A stretch of DNA of 64,000 nucleotides from Anaerolineae bacterium (GTDB lineage Bacteria > Chloroflexota > Anaerolineae > 4572-78 > J111): positions 310,001-374,000 of the forward strand of contig JAJVIM010000004.1 in NCBI GenBank assembly GCA_022071955.1, read 5' to 3'. Under the pieces are notes generated by a model that was not told the origin of the DNA, did not search any database, and was given only the letters and a program-made list of their open reading frames with translations. A program made the position numbers and the translations under genes. Shown one piece after another: positions 6,905 to 15,284 of this stretch (within the stretch, counting starts at the first letter, position 1; each line of letters opens with the position of its first letter).

Positions 6905-8116
6905 TCAGTCGGGCGCCCACCACTTTACGCCATCATTTGAACCACTGCCGGTGGCAATGGGCTTGAAAATTTGGTGCTGCCGGCCAATTTCGGCCAAAAC
7001 CTGTTCGCGCTTGGTTTTGTTAAACAGCGTCAATGGATTGACCAGTTTCAGCACCAGTTTGACAAACGATACCACGTCGCCCACCAATTTCAGAATCAGA
7101 TCGCTGATCAACTGCTGCCGAAAACCGGCAATCCAGCCCAACAGTATTTGCAGCATCACCACCGGCGGCAAATCGACGATCAAACTGGACCGGCTGCTGA
7201 AAATGGGCTGCAGCGCCAAATACCCCGATGCCACCAGCAAATACAGCGCCAGGCCAAACACAATCCCCACTACCGGCTGTACCAGATACCACATCAATTC
7301 CTGCCGGTCAAAATTCTGCTCATACGAGACTCGCTGGTAGAGCCGGTGCAGTAAGTTAACCGTGCCGCCAATGCCGCCAGCCGCAGCCGTTGGCCAGGCG
7401 GCCAGCAAAAGCACAATCGGCAAAACAGCCGACGCCGGCTCCGGCGTCAAAATAGATTGATCGGCCCACACGTAACTGTAAACCAGCACGGCCAGCCACA
7501 GCACGGCGTAAAACAGAATGAACATGCCCCAGGTAAACGACCAGCGGAAAACTTCTTGCTGGTGGCGGTACCAGGCTTTAAACGAAAACGGCGCATCAAG
7601 GTTGACAGCTTTCTTTCCGGCGGTCTGTTTTTTCAACAGCGATTTGAGTTTGAGGTAGACCTGCTGCTGGTAATAGCCGCCGGTCCAGGCCAGCAGCAAA
7701 TAAATGGCCGTAAACGTAGCCGATGAAAAACTCCGGGCGACGATCAGTTGCCCGTGCGCTACAAAATTAACCAGCAGGCTGCCCGGCACGGCAATAAAAG
7801 CAAATACCAGCCCGCCGCCAATCACGCCGGCAATGGGTTGCAAAAAATACAACACCACAGACTGCGTGACCAAATCCTCGTCAATGGCGATGTGCTGGCC
7901 CAGCCGCTTGAGCATACCGGTAGCGCCGCCAATTCCGCCAACCAGGCCGGCGGCCATTACGGCCAGCAGCAAGTTCAACAGCAAGCCTTCGCTGCCGGCA
8001 AAAAACCGGCCAAGCCCGGAGAGAATAACCACCGTGCCGGCCAGCCAGATAAGCCCGTAGCCCAACAGCGGAATCCCCCGGCCATACGATGCCCTAAACA
8101 GCTCATTTCTGTCCAT
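6905..8116 (-). CDS. Duplicated multi-spanning membrane protein of unknown function
   Basis: A 403-residue membrane protein with about eight hydrophobic helices and an internal duplication. The segment GGIGGATGMLKRL...QPIAGVIGGGLVF in the first half matches GGIGGTVNLLHRL...QPVVGIVFGLALY in the second. Each half begins with two helices, then this Gly-rich turn and two more helices. The C-terminus is a charged cytoplasmic tail. It starts at ATG 8116, about 45 bases after a recognisable promoter, and converges on the DCC gene. No family was recognised. The tandem-repeat layout suggests a scaffold or channel-like fold, which is an inference only. Confidence 0.8.
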   Translation of the reverse strand: MDRNELFRASYGRGIPLLGYGLIWLAGTVVILSGLGRFFAGSEGLLLNLLLAVMAAGLVGGIGGATGMLKRLGQHIAIDEDLVTQSVVLYFLQPIAGVIGGGLVFAFIAVPGSLLVNFVAHGQLIVARSFSSATFTAIYLLLAWTGGYYQQQVYLKLKSLLKKQTAGKKAVNLDAPFSFKAWYRHQQEVFRWSFTWGMFILFYAVLWLAVLVYSYVWADQSILTPEPASAVLPIVLLLAAWPTAAAGGIGGTVNLLHRLYQRVSYEQNFDRQELMWYLVQPVVGIVFGLALYLLVASGYLALQPIFSSRSSLIVDLPPVVMLQILLGWIAGFRQQLISDLILKLVGDVVSFVKLVLKLVNPLTLFNKTKREQVLAEIGRQHQIFKPIATGSGSNDGVKWWAPD

Positions 8117-8167
8117 AATTTGTGACTCGTTTTTTGCGGTGCGGCTAATAATTTTAACGTTGTTTAC

Positions 8168-8196
8168 AGTATAAATGAGAACAAAAAATTATCCAA
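8168..8196 (-). promoter_or_regulatory. Promoter of the duplicated membrane protein gene
   Basis: On the minus strand TTGGAT (8191-8196) and TATACT (8168-8173) are separated by 17 bases, and the -10 lies 52 bases ahead of the ATG at 8116. Confidence 0.6.
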
Positions 8197-8419
8197 GTTG
8201 GCAAATGATTATGTCTACAATTGGCCTTGGGGTAATTCTAACTCTTTACTTATTGCTTTCACATTTCCTTCCCATGCAACTGTGATATCCTGATGTTTAA
8301 CCAAAACCGAATTTGCGATTTGTTCTTTAAAAAGCAGGTCGAATGGACTCGCCTGACTCATTGACCGTAATAGACACGATAAAGGCTGGCACTACGGATA
8401 GAGCTGAAGGAAGCGATGG
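8197..8419. other. Intergenic region upstream of the FHA gene
   Basis: About 220 bases of AT-rich spacer between divergent genes. No further gene, repeat or convincing promoter for the FHA gene was seen, apart from the AAGGAAG ribosome binding site at 8407-8413. Confidence 0.5.
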
Positions 8420-9598
8420 ATGTTAAACTGCCGCAAATGTCCCATAAGAAACCGATGTATTGAAGAAGGAGTCCACGCCAGCAGCGTCAGAATGATGCTG
8501 TATCACGCCTTTGAGAACAAAACCGATACGCTGGCAACGTGGGGTCGACTCAACGCCAACTGCCTCATTGTCAAGTACAAACGGGACGAAACCAAAAAGC
8601 TCGAAGCGATGGTAAATGGCGGGGGGTTGAGCCAGCGGCTGGAGCAGGCCCGCGAACAGCGAAAAAAACAGTCGCCCGTAGAACCCACCGGCCGGGTGGC
8701 CAGATCCAACGGTTTTGTTGGCTACGAAGAAGTTGACCCGCACCGAATTGACCCGGAAGAGCTGCCAGAGTCGCTGGAAAAGCATTTTGTTACCGGGTTA
8801 CGCCCCTTCTCAGAAAATAAACAGGCCGACGCCAATATATTCTGGCTGACCATTGAAGAGAGCTGGCGGCACATTGTCCTGCCGGCCGACGGCGCTCTGG
8901 TTTTGGGCCATTTTGACCCGTCCATCGGTGTGCCGCCGGATGTTGACCTGGGCTACGAAGACCGCAACCACCGCTGCATTTCGCGCCGGCACGCCTCGCT
9001 GGTTGGCAAAAACGGGCAGCATACTATTGAAGATTTGGGCAGCGTGGCCGGTACGTTTTTAAACGGCGAGCGGCTGGGCTTTGGCCCGTCTCGTCCGTTG
9101 AATGGCGGCGACCGGATCACGGTGGGCCAGATCAGCATGGTTTACGGCCGCGTGCCGCCGGTGGTGCAAAATGTCGGCTCGGGCGACGGCGCCAGGCACA
9201 ATTTGATGGTGGCCGCCACCGGACGCAAATTCCGGTTAACGCCAAATGTGCCCATGATCATTGGCCGCAGCGATGCCCGCATCGATTTTATGCCAGATAT
9301 CGACCTGTTACAGTTTGGCCCGATTGCCCAGCGGGTGTCGCGCCGGCACGCCAAACTTGAGTGGCGTAACGGTGTGCCCCACATCGAGGATATGGGCAGC
9401 GGTTTTGGCACCCGGCTGCGCGGCGGCTTGCTGCCGTTGGGCGAGAGCAAAGCGCTGCTCCCCGGCGACCACATCTGGCTGGCCGGTTTTGTGCTGGTAT
9501 ACGATATCCAGGTGAAAAAGCCGCCGGTAGCTAAACCTGCCCCAAACGGCGACTCCCCATCGGCTGATTCCCCTTTAACCTATCATTTTAACGGCTAA
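8420..9598 (+). CDS. Double FHA-domain protein with N-terminal Cys cluster
   Basis: A 392-residue protein. The N-terminus has a compact cysteine cluster (Cys4, Cys7, Cys13: CRKCPIRNRC), probably metal-binding. Residues about 60-150 form a charged linker. Two forkhead-associated phosphothreonine-binding domains follow: FHA1 about 155-245 (HRCISRRHASLV, DLGSVAGTFLNGERL) and FHA2 about 265-370 (IIGRSDARIDF, QRVSRRHAKLEW, DMGSGFGTRL). Both keep the Ser-Arg-Arg-His phosphopeptide loop. It probably relays Ser/Thr phosphorylation, which fits the presence of a PP2C phosphatase elsewhere in the window. Start ATG 8420 has AAGGAAG 6 bases upstream. It is transcribed alone. Confidence 0.88.
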   Translation: MLNCRKCPIRNRCIEEGVHASSVRMMLYHAFENKTDTLATWGRLNANCLIVKYKRDETKKLEAMVNGGGLSQRLEQAREQRKKQSPVEPTGRVARSNGFVGYEEVDPHRIDPEELPESLEKHFVTGLRPFSENKQADANIFWLTIEESWRHIVLPADGALVLGHFDPSIGVPPDVDLGYEDRNHRCISRRHASLVGKNGQHTIEDLGSVAGTFLNGERLGFGPSRPLNGGDRITVGQISMVYGRVPPVVQNVGSGDGARHNLMVAATGRKFRLTPNVPMIIGRSDARIDFMPDIDLLQFGPIAQRVSRRHAKLEWRNGVPHIEDMGSGFGTRLRGGLLPLGESKALLPGDHIWLAGFVLVYDIQVKKPPVAKPAPNGDSPSADSPLTYHFNG

Positions 9599-9697
9599 TT
9601 TTTAATTATGTCGATGCCGTTGCCGGCTGTACCGCCTGTTTTTCTGAAACTCCGCATAAATATTTGAGCAACCGAAAACGCACTAAAATCATTTTTC

Positions 9698-9727
9698 TCC
9701 CCCTCCCCCGTTTGCGGAGGAGGGGGA
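9698..9727. terminator. Hairpin after the FHA gene
   Basis: Arms TCCCCCTCCCCCG (9698-9710) and CGGAGGAGGGGGA (9715-9727) pair over 13 positions with one mismatch around a TTTG loop. T-rich and A-rich flanks would let it terminate in either direction. Confidence 0.55.
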
Positions 9728-9872
9728 AAACAGGATGATTAATGAGTTCTGCGGAGTTCTAGTGTTTTTTGAGGTGCGGCTGTTTTTGTTTTAAAGCGAC
9801 TTGATGTTTTGCCAGCCACTGGCAGTTGTAGTATGGTGCAACTCACCAAAATCTTTGCGGGTGAAACAGTGC

Positions 9873-10079
9873 ATGGAACAATTTGAGCCAACAATTCAGC
9901 TTGACCAATTTTTAAAAGTACAGGGGCTGGTCAGTACCGGCGGCCAGGCCAAACTGGTTATCCAGGGCGGCGAAGTGCGGGTGAATGGCGTGGTCGAAAC
10001 TCGCCGCAAAAAAAAGCTCCGGGCCGGCGACCGGGTAACCTTCAACGGTCAAACCCTCGTGGTGGAGTTTGAGGATTGA
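9873..10079 (+). CDS. S4-domain RNA-binding protein (RlbA/YaaA type)
   Basis: A 68-residue single S4 domain: IQLDQFLKVQGLVSTGGQAK is the first helix pair and IQGGEVRVNGVVETRRKKKLRAGDRV the RNA-binding beta turn. It matches the small YaaA-like proteins that bind structured RNA or ribosomes. The frame is open from 9801, but ATG 9873 gives the family's normal length. GTG 9861 is a possible alternative. It lies just ahead of the exonuclease gene and is probably co-transcribed with it. Confidence 0.85.
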   Translation: MEQFEPTIQLDQFLKVQGLVSTGGQAKLVIQGGEVRVNGVVETRRKKKLRAGDRVTFNGQTLVVEFED

Positions 10080-10083
10080 GCCG

Positions 10084-10863
10084 ATGAGCCAAGTGACGTT
10101 ATTATCGTGGAATGTCAACGGTATTCGGGCGGTGCATAAAAAAGGGTTTCTGGAGTGGCTGGCGCAGGCCAACCCTGATATTGTCGGCTTGCAGGAAACG
10201 CGGGCCGAGGCGCACCAACTCCCGGCGGAACTGGCCCGGCCGGCAGGGTATCACACCTGGTGGAACAGCGCCAAACAGAAAAAAGGCTACAGCGGCACCG
10301 CCCTGTTCTCTAAAATCGAACCGTTGTCGGTGCAATTTGGGCTGGGTATCGCCGAGTTTGACCAGGAAGGCCGGACAATCATTGCCGAGTACCCGCAATT
10401 TGTGCTGTTAAACTGCTACTTCCCCAACGGCAGCCGCGACCACAGCCGGGTGCCGTTTAAAATGGCCTTTTACGATGCCTTTTTGGCTCGGTGCGATGCG
10501 TTCCGGGCGCAGGGCCGGCCGGTTGTCTTTTGCGGCGATGTGAACACCAGTCACCGTGAAATTGATTTGGCCAACCCCAAGTCAAATCAAAATACCACCG
10601 GCTTTTTGCCGGAAGAACGCGCCTGGCTGGATAAAGTGATCGAGGCCGGTTACATCGACACGTTCCGCTATCTGCACCCGGAGTTGCCCGGTCAGTACAC
10701 CTGGTGGTCGGTGGTTACCCGCGCCCGCGAGCGTAACGTGGGCTGGCGGCTCGACTATTTTTTTGTGTCGCCGGAGCTGCTGCCGCAGTTGCATAACGCC
10801 TTTATTCTGCCGGATGTTACCGGCAGCGACCACTGCCCGGTGGGTTTGCAATTGCGGTTTTAG
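10084..10863 (+). CDS. xth: Exodeoxyribonuclease III / AP endonuclease
   Basis: A 259-residue exonuclease III family enzyme for base-excision repair, cutting 5' of abasic sites and degrading 3' ends. Visible motifs are WNVNGIRA (Asn10, Asn12), LQETR (metal-binding Glu38), NCYFPNG, the active-site GDVNTSHREIDL, WWSVVTRARERNVGWRLDYFF and the C-terminal SDHCPV with the catalytic Asp-His. The length is typical for the bacterial ExoA branch. It starts at ATG 10084, five bases after the S4 gene stop, with GAGGA upstream. It is cytoplasmic and Mg-dependent by family. Confidence 0.96.
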   Translation: MSQVTLLSWNVNGIRAVHKKGFLEWLAQANPDIVGLQETRAEAHQLPAELARPAGYHTWWNSAKQKKGYSGTALFSKIEPLSVQFGLGIAEFDQEGRTIIAEYPQFVLLNCYFPNGSRDHSRVPFKMAFYDAFLARCDAFRAQGRPVVFCGDVNTSHREIDLANPKSNQNTTGFLPEERAWLDKVIEAGYIDTFRYLHPELPGQYTWWSVVTRARERNVGWRLDYFFVSPELLPQLHNAFILPDVTGSDHCPVGLQLRF

Positions 10864-10879
10864 CGGCTATATTACCCCT

Positions 10880-10970
10880 TTAACAGATAGGGCTGAGTTT
10901 TAAGTTCTCAGTTTTAAATTGTTAGCTGAAACATAACTTAAAACTCAACACTCAGAACTTAAAACTTATC
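10880..10970. repeat. Inverted pair of heptamer-period arrays
   Basis: Two arrays of period 7 face each other: gagtttt-aagttct-cagtttt-aaattgt near 10891, and aacttaa-aactcaa-cactcag-aacttaa near 10930. The second approximates the reverse complement of the first, so the pair can fold into a long imperfect hairpin between xth and msrA. Confidence 0.7.
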
Positions 10971-10983
10971 GATGGGGGGATAT

Positions 10984-11532
10984 ATGACCAAAAAACTGGA
11001 AACAACAACTCTGGGCGGCGGCTGTTTTTGGTGTGTCGAGGCGGTGTACCAAAATTTAAAAGGTGTGGAAAAAGTGATTTCCGGCTACGCCGGCGGACGG
11101 GTGAAAAACCCCACTTACCGCGAGGTGTGCAGCGGATTGACCGGCCACGCCGAAGTGGCGCAAATCACTTTTGACCCGGATGTGATCTCGTTTGAGGACA
11201 TTTTGTACGTGTTTTGGCGCACGCACGATCCCACCACCCTCAACCGGCAGGGCGCCGACGCGGGCACGCAGTACCGCTCGGTGATTTTTTACCACGATGA
11301 CCGGCAAAAAGCGATCGCCGAGGCCTCAAAGCGGGCCACCGACGCGGCGCGGGTGTGGCCCAATCCTATCGTTACTGAAATTGCGCCGCTCACCGAATTT
11401 TATCCGGCGGAAGATTACCACCAAAATTACTACCGCGAGAACCCAAATCAACCCTACTGCCAGGTGGTCATCGACCCAAAAATCAGCAAACTGCGCAAAG
11501 AATTTAGCCAAATGTTGCGGACTCCGGCGTAG
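10984..11532 (+). CDS. msrA: Peptide-methionine (S)-S-oxide reductase
   Basis: A 182-residue MsrA that repairs oxidised methionine using thioredoxin. The catalytic motif GGGCFWCVE carries the nucleophilic Cys14, and both cysteines are normal codons (no selenocysteine here). YAGGRVKNPTYREVCSGLTGHAEV and HDPTTLNRQGADAGTQYRSVIFY are the standard signatures, and EDYHQNYYREN closes the fold. An in-frame ATG lies at 10972, but ATG 10984 follows the GGGGGGA site and gives the usual N-terminus. A strong terminator follows. Confidence 0.96.
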   Translation: MTKKLETTTLGGGCFWCVEAVYQNLKGVEKVISGYAGGRVKNPTYREVCSGLTGHAEVAQITFDPDVISFEDILYVFWRTHDPTTLNRQGADAGTQYRSVIFYHDDRQKAIAEASKRATDAARVWPNPIVTEIAPLTEFYPAEDYHQNYYRENPNQPYCQVVIDPKISKLRKEFSQMLRTPA

Positions 11533-11549
11533 GTTGTGAGTTAATAGCC

Positions 11550-11582
11550 AAAAAGGCGCGCCAGCAATGGCGCGCCTTTTTT
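11550..11582. terminator. Bidirectional terminator between msrA and SMP-30 gene
   Basis: A perfect 14-base inverted repeat, A-run plus GGCGCGCCA, around a GCAA loop ends in a T-run. It lies between converging genes and can serve both. Confidence 0.93.
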
Positions 11583-11626
11583 GTGTCAGACTTGGTCAGG
11601 CAATTCGCTAAACTGTCACTCTGATT

Positions 11627-12613
11627 TTACCAGAGTTGCGCCCCCTGCGTTTCCACATATAACGCATACACCGACTGGCTGGCGGTAATGAACAGCCGGT
11701 TGCGTTTGAGACCCCCAAAACAGACATTCGAGACAATTTCCGGCAGGTGAATTTTGCCGATAATGTCCCCATCCGGGGCGAAAACATGCACGCCGTCATG
11801 CCCCTCACCGGCCCACCCGGCGCTCGACCAGACGTTGCCGTCCACATCGCAGCGCAGGCCATCGGCCAGCGCCGGCCCCATGTCACAAAAAACGCGGCCA
11901 TTGGCCAGCCGGGCCGCATCGATGACATCGTACACCATGATCCGGCGCGGGTGGCCCGGCTTGTGCGACGCGCCGGTATCGGTAATGTACAGCCGGCTGT
12001 AATCCGGCGAAAAACAGAGGCCGTTGGGTTTTTCCGGTTCGTCGGTAACTACCGTGACTTCGCCGGTGTCCGGGTTGAGCCGGTAAACGCTGGTGGACAG
12101 TTCAAATTCGGCCTTGTGGCCTTCGTAGTTCATCAAAATGCCGTAGCCCGGATCGGTAAACCAGATGTGGCCGTCGGGGTGAACCACCACATCGTTGGGC
12201 GCATTGAGCCGCTTGCCCCGGAACTGGTCCATCAGCACCGTGATGCGCCCATCGTACTCAGTGCGGGTTACCCGCCGCGAGTCGTGTTCGCAGGTGATGA
12301 GCCGGCCCTGCCGGTCGCGGGTGTTGCCGTTGCTGTTGTTGGCCGGGCTGCGAAACACGCTCACCTGGCCGGTTTCTTCGGTCCAGCGCAAAATCCGGTT
12401 GTTGGGGATGTCGCTGAAAAGCAGGTAGCGGCCATCGCCAAACCAAACCGGCCCTTCCGTCCAGCGCGCGCCGGTGTAAATTCGTTCCAGAACGGCGCTG
12501 CCGATGACGTATTTTTGAAAGCGCGGGTCCAGCGTTTCAATCGCCGGTTCCGGGTAGCGGACCACCCCGCGCTCCCAATCCCGATTCATTTGTCTGTCCA
12601 TTAAATTGACCAT
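11627..12613 (-). CDS. SMP-30/gluconolactonase-family lactone hydrolase
   Basis: A 328-residue six-bladed beta-propeller of the SMP-30/gluconolactonase/LRE family, which opens sugar lactones with a bound divalent metal. Family marks are TEGPVWFGDGRYLLFSDIPNNRI with the metal-binding Glu, LNAPNDVVVHPDGHIWFTDPGYG, PNGLCFSPDYSRLYITDTG and ADGLRCDVDGNVW. There is no signal peptide, so it is probably cytoplasmic. ATG 12613 is the longest start; ATG 12601, preceded by GGATGG, is an alternative. It ends at the shared terminator with msrA. The exact sugar is not determinable. Confidence 0.92.
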   Translation of the reverse strand: MVNLMDRQMNRDWERGVVRYPEPAIETLDPRFQKYVIGSAVLERIYTGARWTEGPVWFGDGRYLLFSDIPNNRILRWTEETGQVSVFRSPANNSNGNTRDRQGRLITCEHDSRRVTRTEYDGRITVLMDQFRGKRLNAPNDVVVHPDGHIWFTDPGYGILMNYEGHKAEFELSTSVYRLNPDTGEVTVVTDEPEKPNGLCFSPDYSRLYITDTGASHKPGHPRRIMVYDVIDAARLANGRVFCDMGPALADGLRCDVDGNVWSSAGWAGEGHDGVHVFAPDGDIIGKIHLPEIVSNVCFGGLKRNRLFITASQSVYALYVETQGAQLW

Positions 12614-12625
12614 CCGTTGTGAGAG

Positions 12626-13288
12626 TTAATGGGCCGGGGCCAGGTACAGCAGCACGGCAAAATAATGGCAAATACTGCCACCCAGCACAAACAAATGCCA
12701 CACGGCGTGAGTATACGGCACTTTTTTGAGCGCGTAAAAAATTACGCCGATGGTGTAAACCGCGCCGCCCACCGCCAGCCAGATCATCCCGCCAACGGGC
12801 ATATTGGCCAGCAATTCTTTGGTGGCGACGAGACTGAGCCAGCCGAGCAAAATATAGGCCAGCACCGATAATTTTTGAAAGCGATGGATAAACAGCGTTT
12901 TCAGGCTGATGCCCAACAGCGCCAGCCCCCACACAATCACCAGCAGCGTCCAGCCCCACGGCCCGCGGATGGCGACCAGTAAAAACGGGGTGTAGGTGCC
13001 GGCAATCAGCAGGTAGATCGAAGCGTGGTCGATCACTTTGAACACCTGCTTTACCCGCGGCTGCTGAAAACTGTGGTACAGCGTTGACGCCAGATAGAGG
13101 ATGACCAGCGTTGCGCCGTAAATGCTAAAACTGACAATCTGGTAGACGTTGCCGTACAAAACAGCCAGCACAACCAGCAGAGTTAAGCCGGCCACACTCA
13201 GCCCGGCGCCGATGCCGTGGGTGATGCTGTGCACAATTTCTTCGCCGAGCGAGTACAACCGCCGGGATTGGGTTTTGAGCGGGGACAT
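12626..13288 (-). CDS. Hemolysin III family membrane protein (PAQR-like)
   Basis: A 220-residue seven-helix membrane protein of the HlyIII/YqfA family, related to PAQR receptors and ceramidases. Conserved metal-site motifs are present: EIVHSITHGIGAG near residue 20, STLYHSF near 70, DHASIYLLIAGTYTP near 88 and HAVWHLFVLGGSICHYFA near 200. The start ATG has GGAGC upstream. It may share an operon with the SMP-30 gene 13 bases downstream. The hemolysin name is historical; the bacterial role is probably membrane homeostasis. Confidence 0.93.
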   Translation of the reverse strand: MSPLKTQSRRLYSLGEEIVHSITHGIGAGLSVAGLTLLVVLAVLYGNVYQIVSFSIYGATLVILYLASTLYHSFQQPRVKQVFKVIDHASIYLLIAGTYTPFLLVAIRGPWGWTLLVIVWGLALLGISLKTLFIHRFQKLSVLAYILLGWLSLVATKELLANMPVGGMIWLAVGGAVYTIGVIFYALKKVPYTHAVWHLFVLGGSICHYFAVLLYLAPAH

Positions 13289-13387
13289 AGTTTGCTCCGT
13301 GGCGGATAAAATATTTGACCATCGTTATTATACTCCCGGCTCTCCAATCCGAAAGATTGCGGTTGGCCGGCGTCCGGGTAAAAGCGG

Positions 13388-13413
13388 CTGTCGGGGGCTG
13401 CGCCGGCCGACAG
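13388..13413 (-). terminator. Hairpin after the phosphodiesterase gene
   Basis: A 7-bp stem (CTGTCGG / CCGACAG) with GC-rich interior, followed on the minus strand by a TTTT stretch. It is a weak candidate terminator for the gene ending at 13468. Confidence 0.4.
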
Positions 13414-13467
13414 ACAAGGAAAAATGGAGGGGATGGGGGTCAATTTTGTGTTTTTTGTGACAGGGCG

Positions 13468-14595
13468 TTACTGAAAAATTTCGAGGACCGGCCGCCCGTC
13501 CCAATTGTCGGGGATGGGCAAGCCCAGAAAATAGAGCGCGGTGGCGGCTGTATCAACGGTGTTAATGGCGGTAGCGAGCGCCTCTTTGTGGCCAACGCCC
13601 GGCCCCACGGCCAGCCAGGGAATCGTCCGGTCCAGCGGTGAGTCGTCGCCGTGATTCATACCGTGCCCGCCGTGGTCGGCGGTCACAATTAGCAGCGTGC
13701 TCTCAAGGTAGCCGCCGTTGTTCAGCGCGGTCACAATCTCGCCAATCAGCCCATCGGCAAAATTAACCGCGCCCAGTTGCTCTTCTGACATCCAGCCGTA
13801 GGTGTGCCCCACCCGGTCTGTATCCGGCAGGTGGACAAACAGAACGGTTGGCAGGCCGCCTTCAATAAATTCGATGGCGTGGTTTTTTACGTCCGTGTCG
13901 TGGGTATCGGTGCCAAAAATTTCGTCAACCGAGCCGGGCAGAGCCAGGTAATTCAATTTGTCTTTGCCAAAGGCCATCGCCGTGCTGTAACCGGCATCGT
14001 GAGCAATGCTGAGCAGGGTTGGGGCGGTCATTCCGGGCCAGCCAATGTAGGGCACGCCCCACTGAATGCCGTGTTTGTTTGGGGTGACACCGGTGAGCAT
14101 TGAAGCGTGGCTGGGCAGGGTGATGCTGAGTGAAATGGTTTGGGCTTTGGCTGAATACGCGCCTTTGGCGCGCAGAGCGTCCAGGGCCGGGGTGTAAGCC
14201 AGGTCAAGCGCATCCGGGCGCAGGCCATCGATGCTGATGATGACCACGTGTTTGGCTTTGGGCGCGGTTGGCGATGGCGTTTCGGTGGGCGGGAGTTCGA
14301 TGGGAGCGGGGGTATCGGTGGGCGGTAGCGTGGGCGATGGGGCCGGCGTATCGGTGGGCGCGGCGGTGGCGTTTACGGCAACCCGGGTTGCCGTGGCTGT
14401 TGGTTCGGCGGGGAGGGTAGCCTGCGGCAAAAGCAGCAGCGGCGGCGGTGTGGCGCGCGGGCCAAAGGCATCGCTGGTGCTGCTGAACATGTGCCAAAAA
14501 ACCAGAAATGTGGCCAGATTGGCGCAGGCCAGCACCACCAGAAATATCCAGCGGCCGTAATGACGTTGGGTTGTCCGGCGCTTTTGTGACGGCAT
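13468..14595 (-). CDS. Membrane-anchored alkaline phosphatase-superfamily phosphodiesterase
   Basis: A 375-residue protein. A cytoplasmic basic N-terminus and one transmembrane helix (about 14-34) are followed by an 80-residue Pro/Thr-rich linker and an extracellular type I phosphodiesterase/nucleotide pyrophosphatase domain. Metal and nucleophile motifs are complete: ISIDGLRPDAL (Asp), SITLPSHASMLTG (Thr nucleophile, as in NPP enzymes), HLPDTDRVGHTYGW and TADHGGHG. ATG 14595 with GGGGAA upstream is preferred to the in-frame TTG at 14607. The substrate (nucleotide, phospholipid or glycan phosphodiester) is not resolved. Confidence 0.9.
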   Translation of the reverse strand: MPSQKRRTTQRHYGRWIFLVVLACANLATFLVFWHMFSSTSDAFGPRATPPPLLLLPQATLPAEPTATATRVAVNATAAPTDTPAPSPTLPPTDTPAPIELPPTETPSPTAPKAKHVVIISIDGLRPDALDLAYTPALDALRAKGAYSAKAQTISLSITLPSHASMLTGVTPNKHGIQWGVPYIGWPGMTAPTLLSIAHDAGYSTAMAFGKDKLNYLALPGSVDEIFGTDTHDTDVKNHAIEFIEGGLPTVLFVHLPDTDRVGHTYGWMSEEQLGAVNFADGLIGEIVTALNNGGYLESTLLIVTADHGGHGMNHGDDSPLDRTIPWLAVGPGVGHKEALATAINTVDTAATALYFLGLPIPDNWDGRPVLEIFQ

Positions 14596-14690
14596 CGCGT
14601 TCCCCAAATTCTGCGACTGTTGGCGATCAATTACGTGGTCATAATATATTTACATAAAGTTGTCGATCTTGTCAAAAATTGACCGGGGCG

Positions 14691-15275
14691 CTAAAAACCC
14701 ATCTGCCAGGTTTTGATGGCCTCGATGGGGTAGATGAGCATGAGGATGTTCAGCAGCAGGCTGTCCCGAATCCAGAGGATCATCATAATTTCGGTGAGCG
14801 CAAAAAAGATGAGCGATCGACGGAAACCCAAATAACGAGCCAGCCAAAATCCAATGGCGCAGGCAAAAATATCGCTCATCGAGTTGATAACGGTGTCGCC
14901 CTGGTAAGCCAGCGAGGCGGTGGCGGCCCGGTAGCGGTCGATAACAAACGCCGAATTTTCCAGCATTTCCCAGCCGGCTTCAATAGTGGTAGCCAGGCTC
15001 AAACGCCACAAAAACGGCAGGCGCGGTGCTAACGCGGCCAACGCCCAAAAAAAGATAACGCCGTGCAAAATGTGGCTGAAAGTGTACGGGTCAAATATAT
15101 GCTGTGAATTGTCCGAACTCCAGGTGTCGCCGACCCACAGATAAATCTGGCGGCAGGCACAAATCCAGAGTCGGCCCTGCGCGTGCAGTTGCAGCGCGGC
15201 AGCGAGCAAAACTGCGGCAATGGCCAGCCACGGCCACCAGGTTTTTCGGTTCAACGCCACCAGATTTTGTCGCAT
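14691..15275 (-). CDS. DUF2585 (UPF0314) membrane protein
   Basis: A 194-residue protein with about five transmembrane helices. It matches the UPF0314/DUF2585 pattern: GRLWICACRQIYLW near residue 35, SSDNSQHIFDPYTFSHILHG, IEAGWEMLENSAFVIDRYRAATAS and GDTVINSMSDI. The conserved Glu, His and Asp residues inside the membrane suggest an enzyme, but the function is unknown. Start ATG 15275 has AAGG 5 bases ahead. It follows the AEC transporter by nine bases on the same strand, so both are probably in one operon. Confidence 0.88.
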   Translation of the reverse strand: MRQNLVALNRKTWWPWLAIAAVLLAAALQLHAQGRLWICACRQIYLWVGDTWSSDNSQHIFDPYTFSHILHGVIFFWALAALAPRLPFLWRLSLATTIEAGWEMLENSAFVIDRYRAATASLAYQGDTVINSMSDIFACAIGFWLARYLGFRRSLIFFALTEIMMILWIRDSLLLNILMLIYPIEAIKTWQMGF

Positions 15276-15284
15276 AGTCACCTT

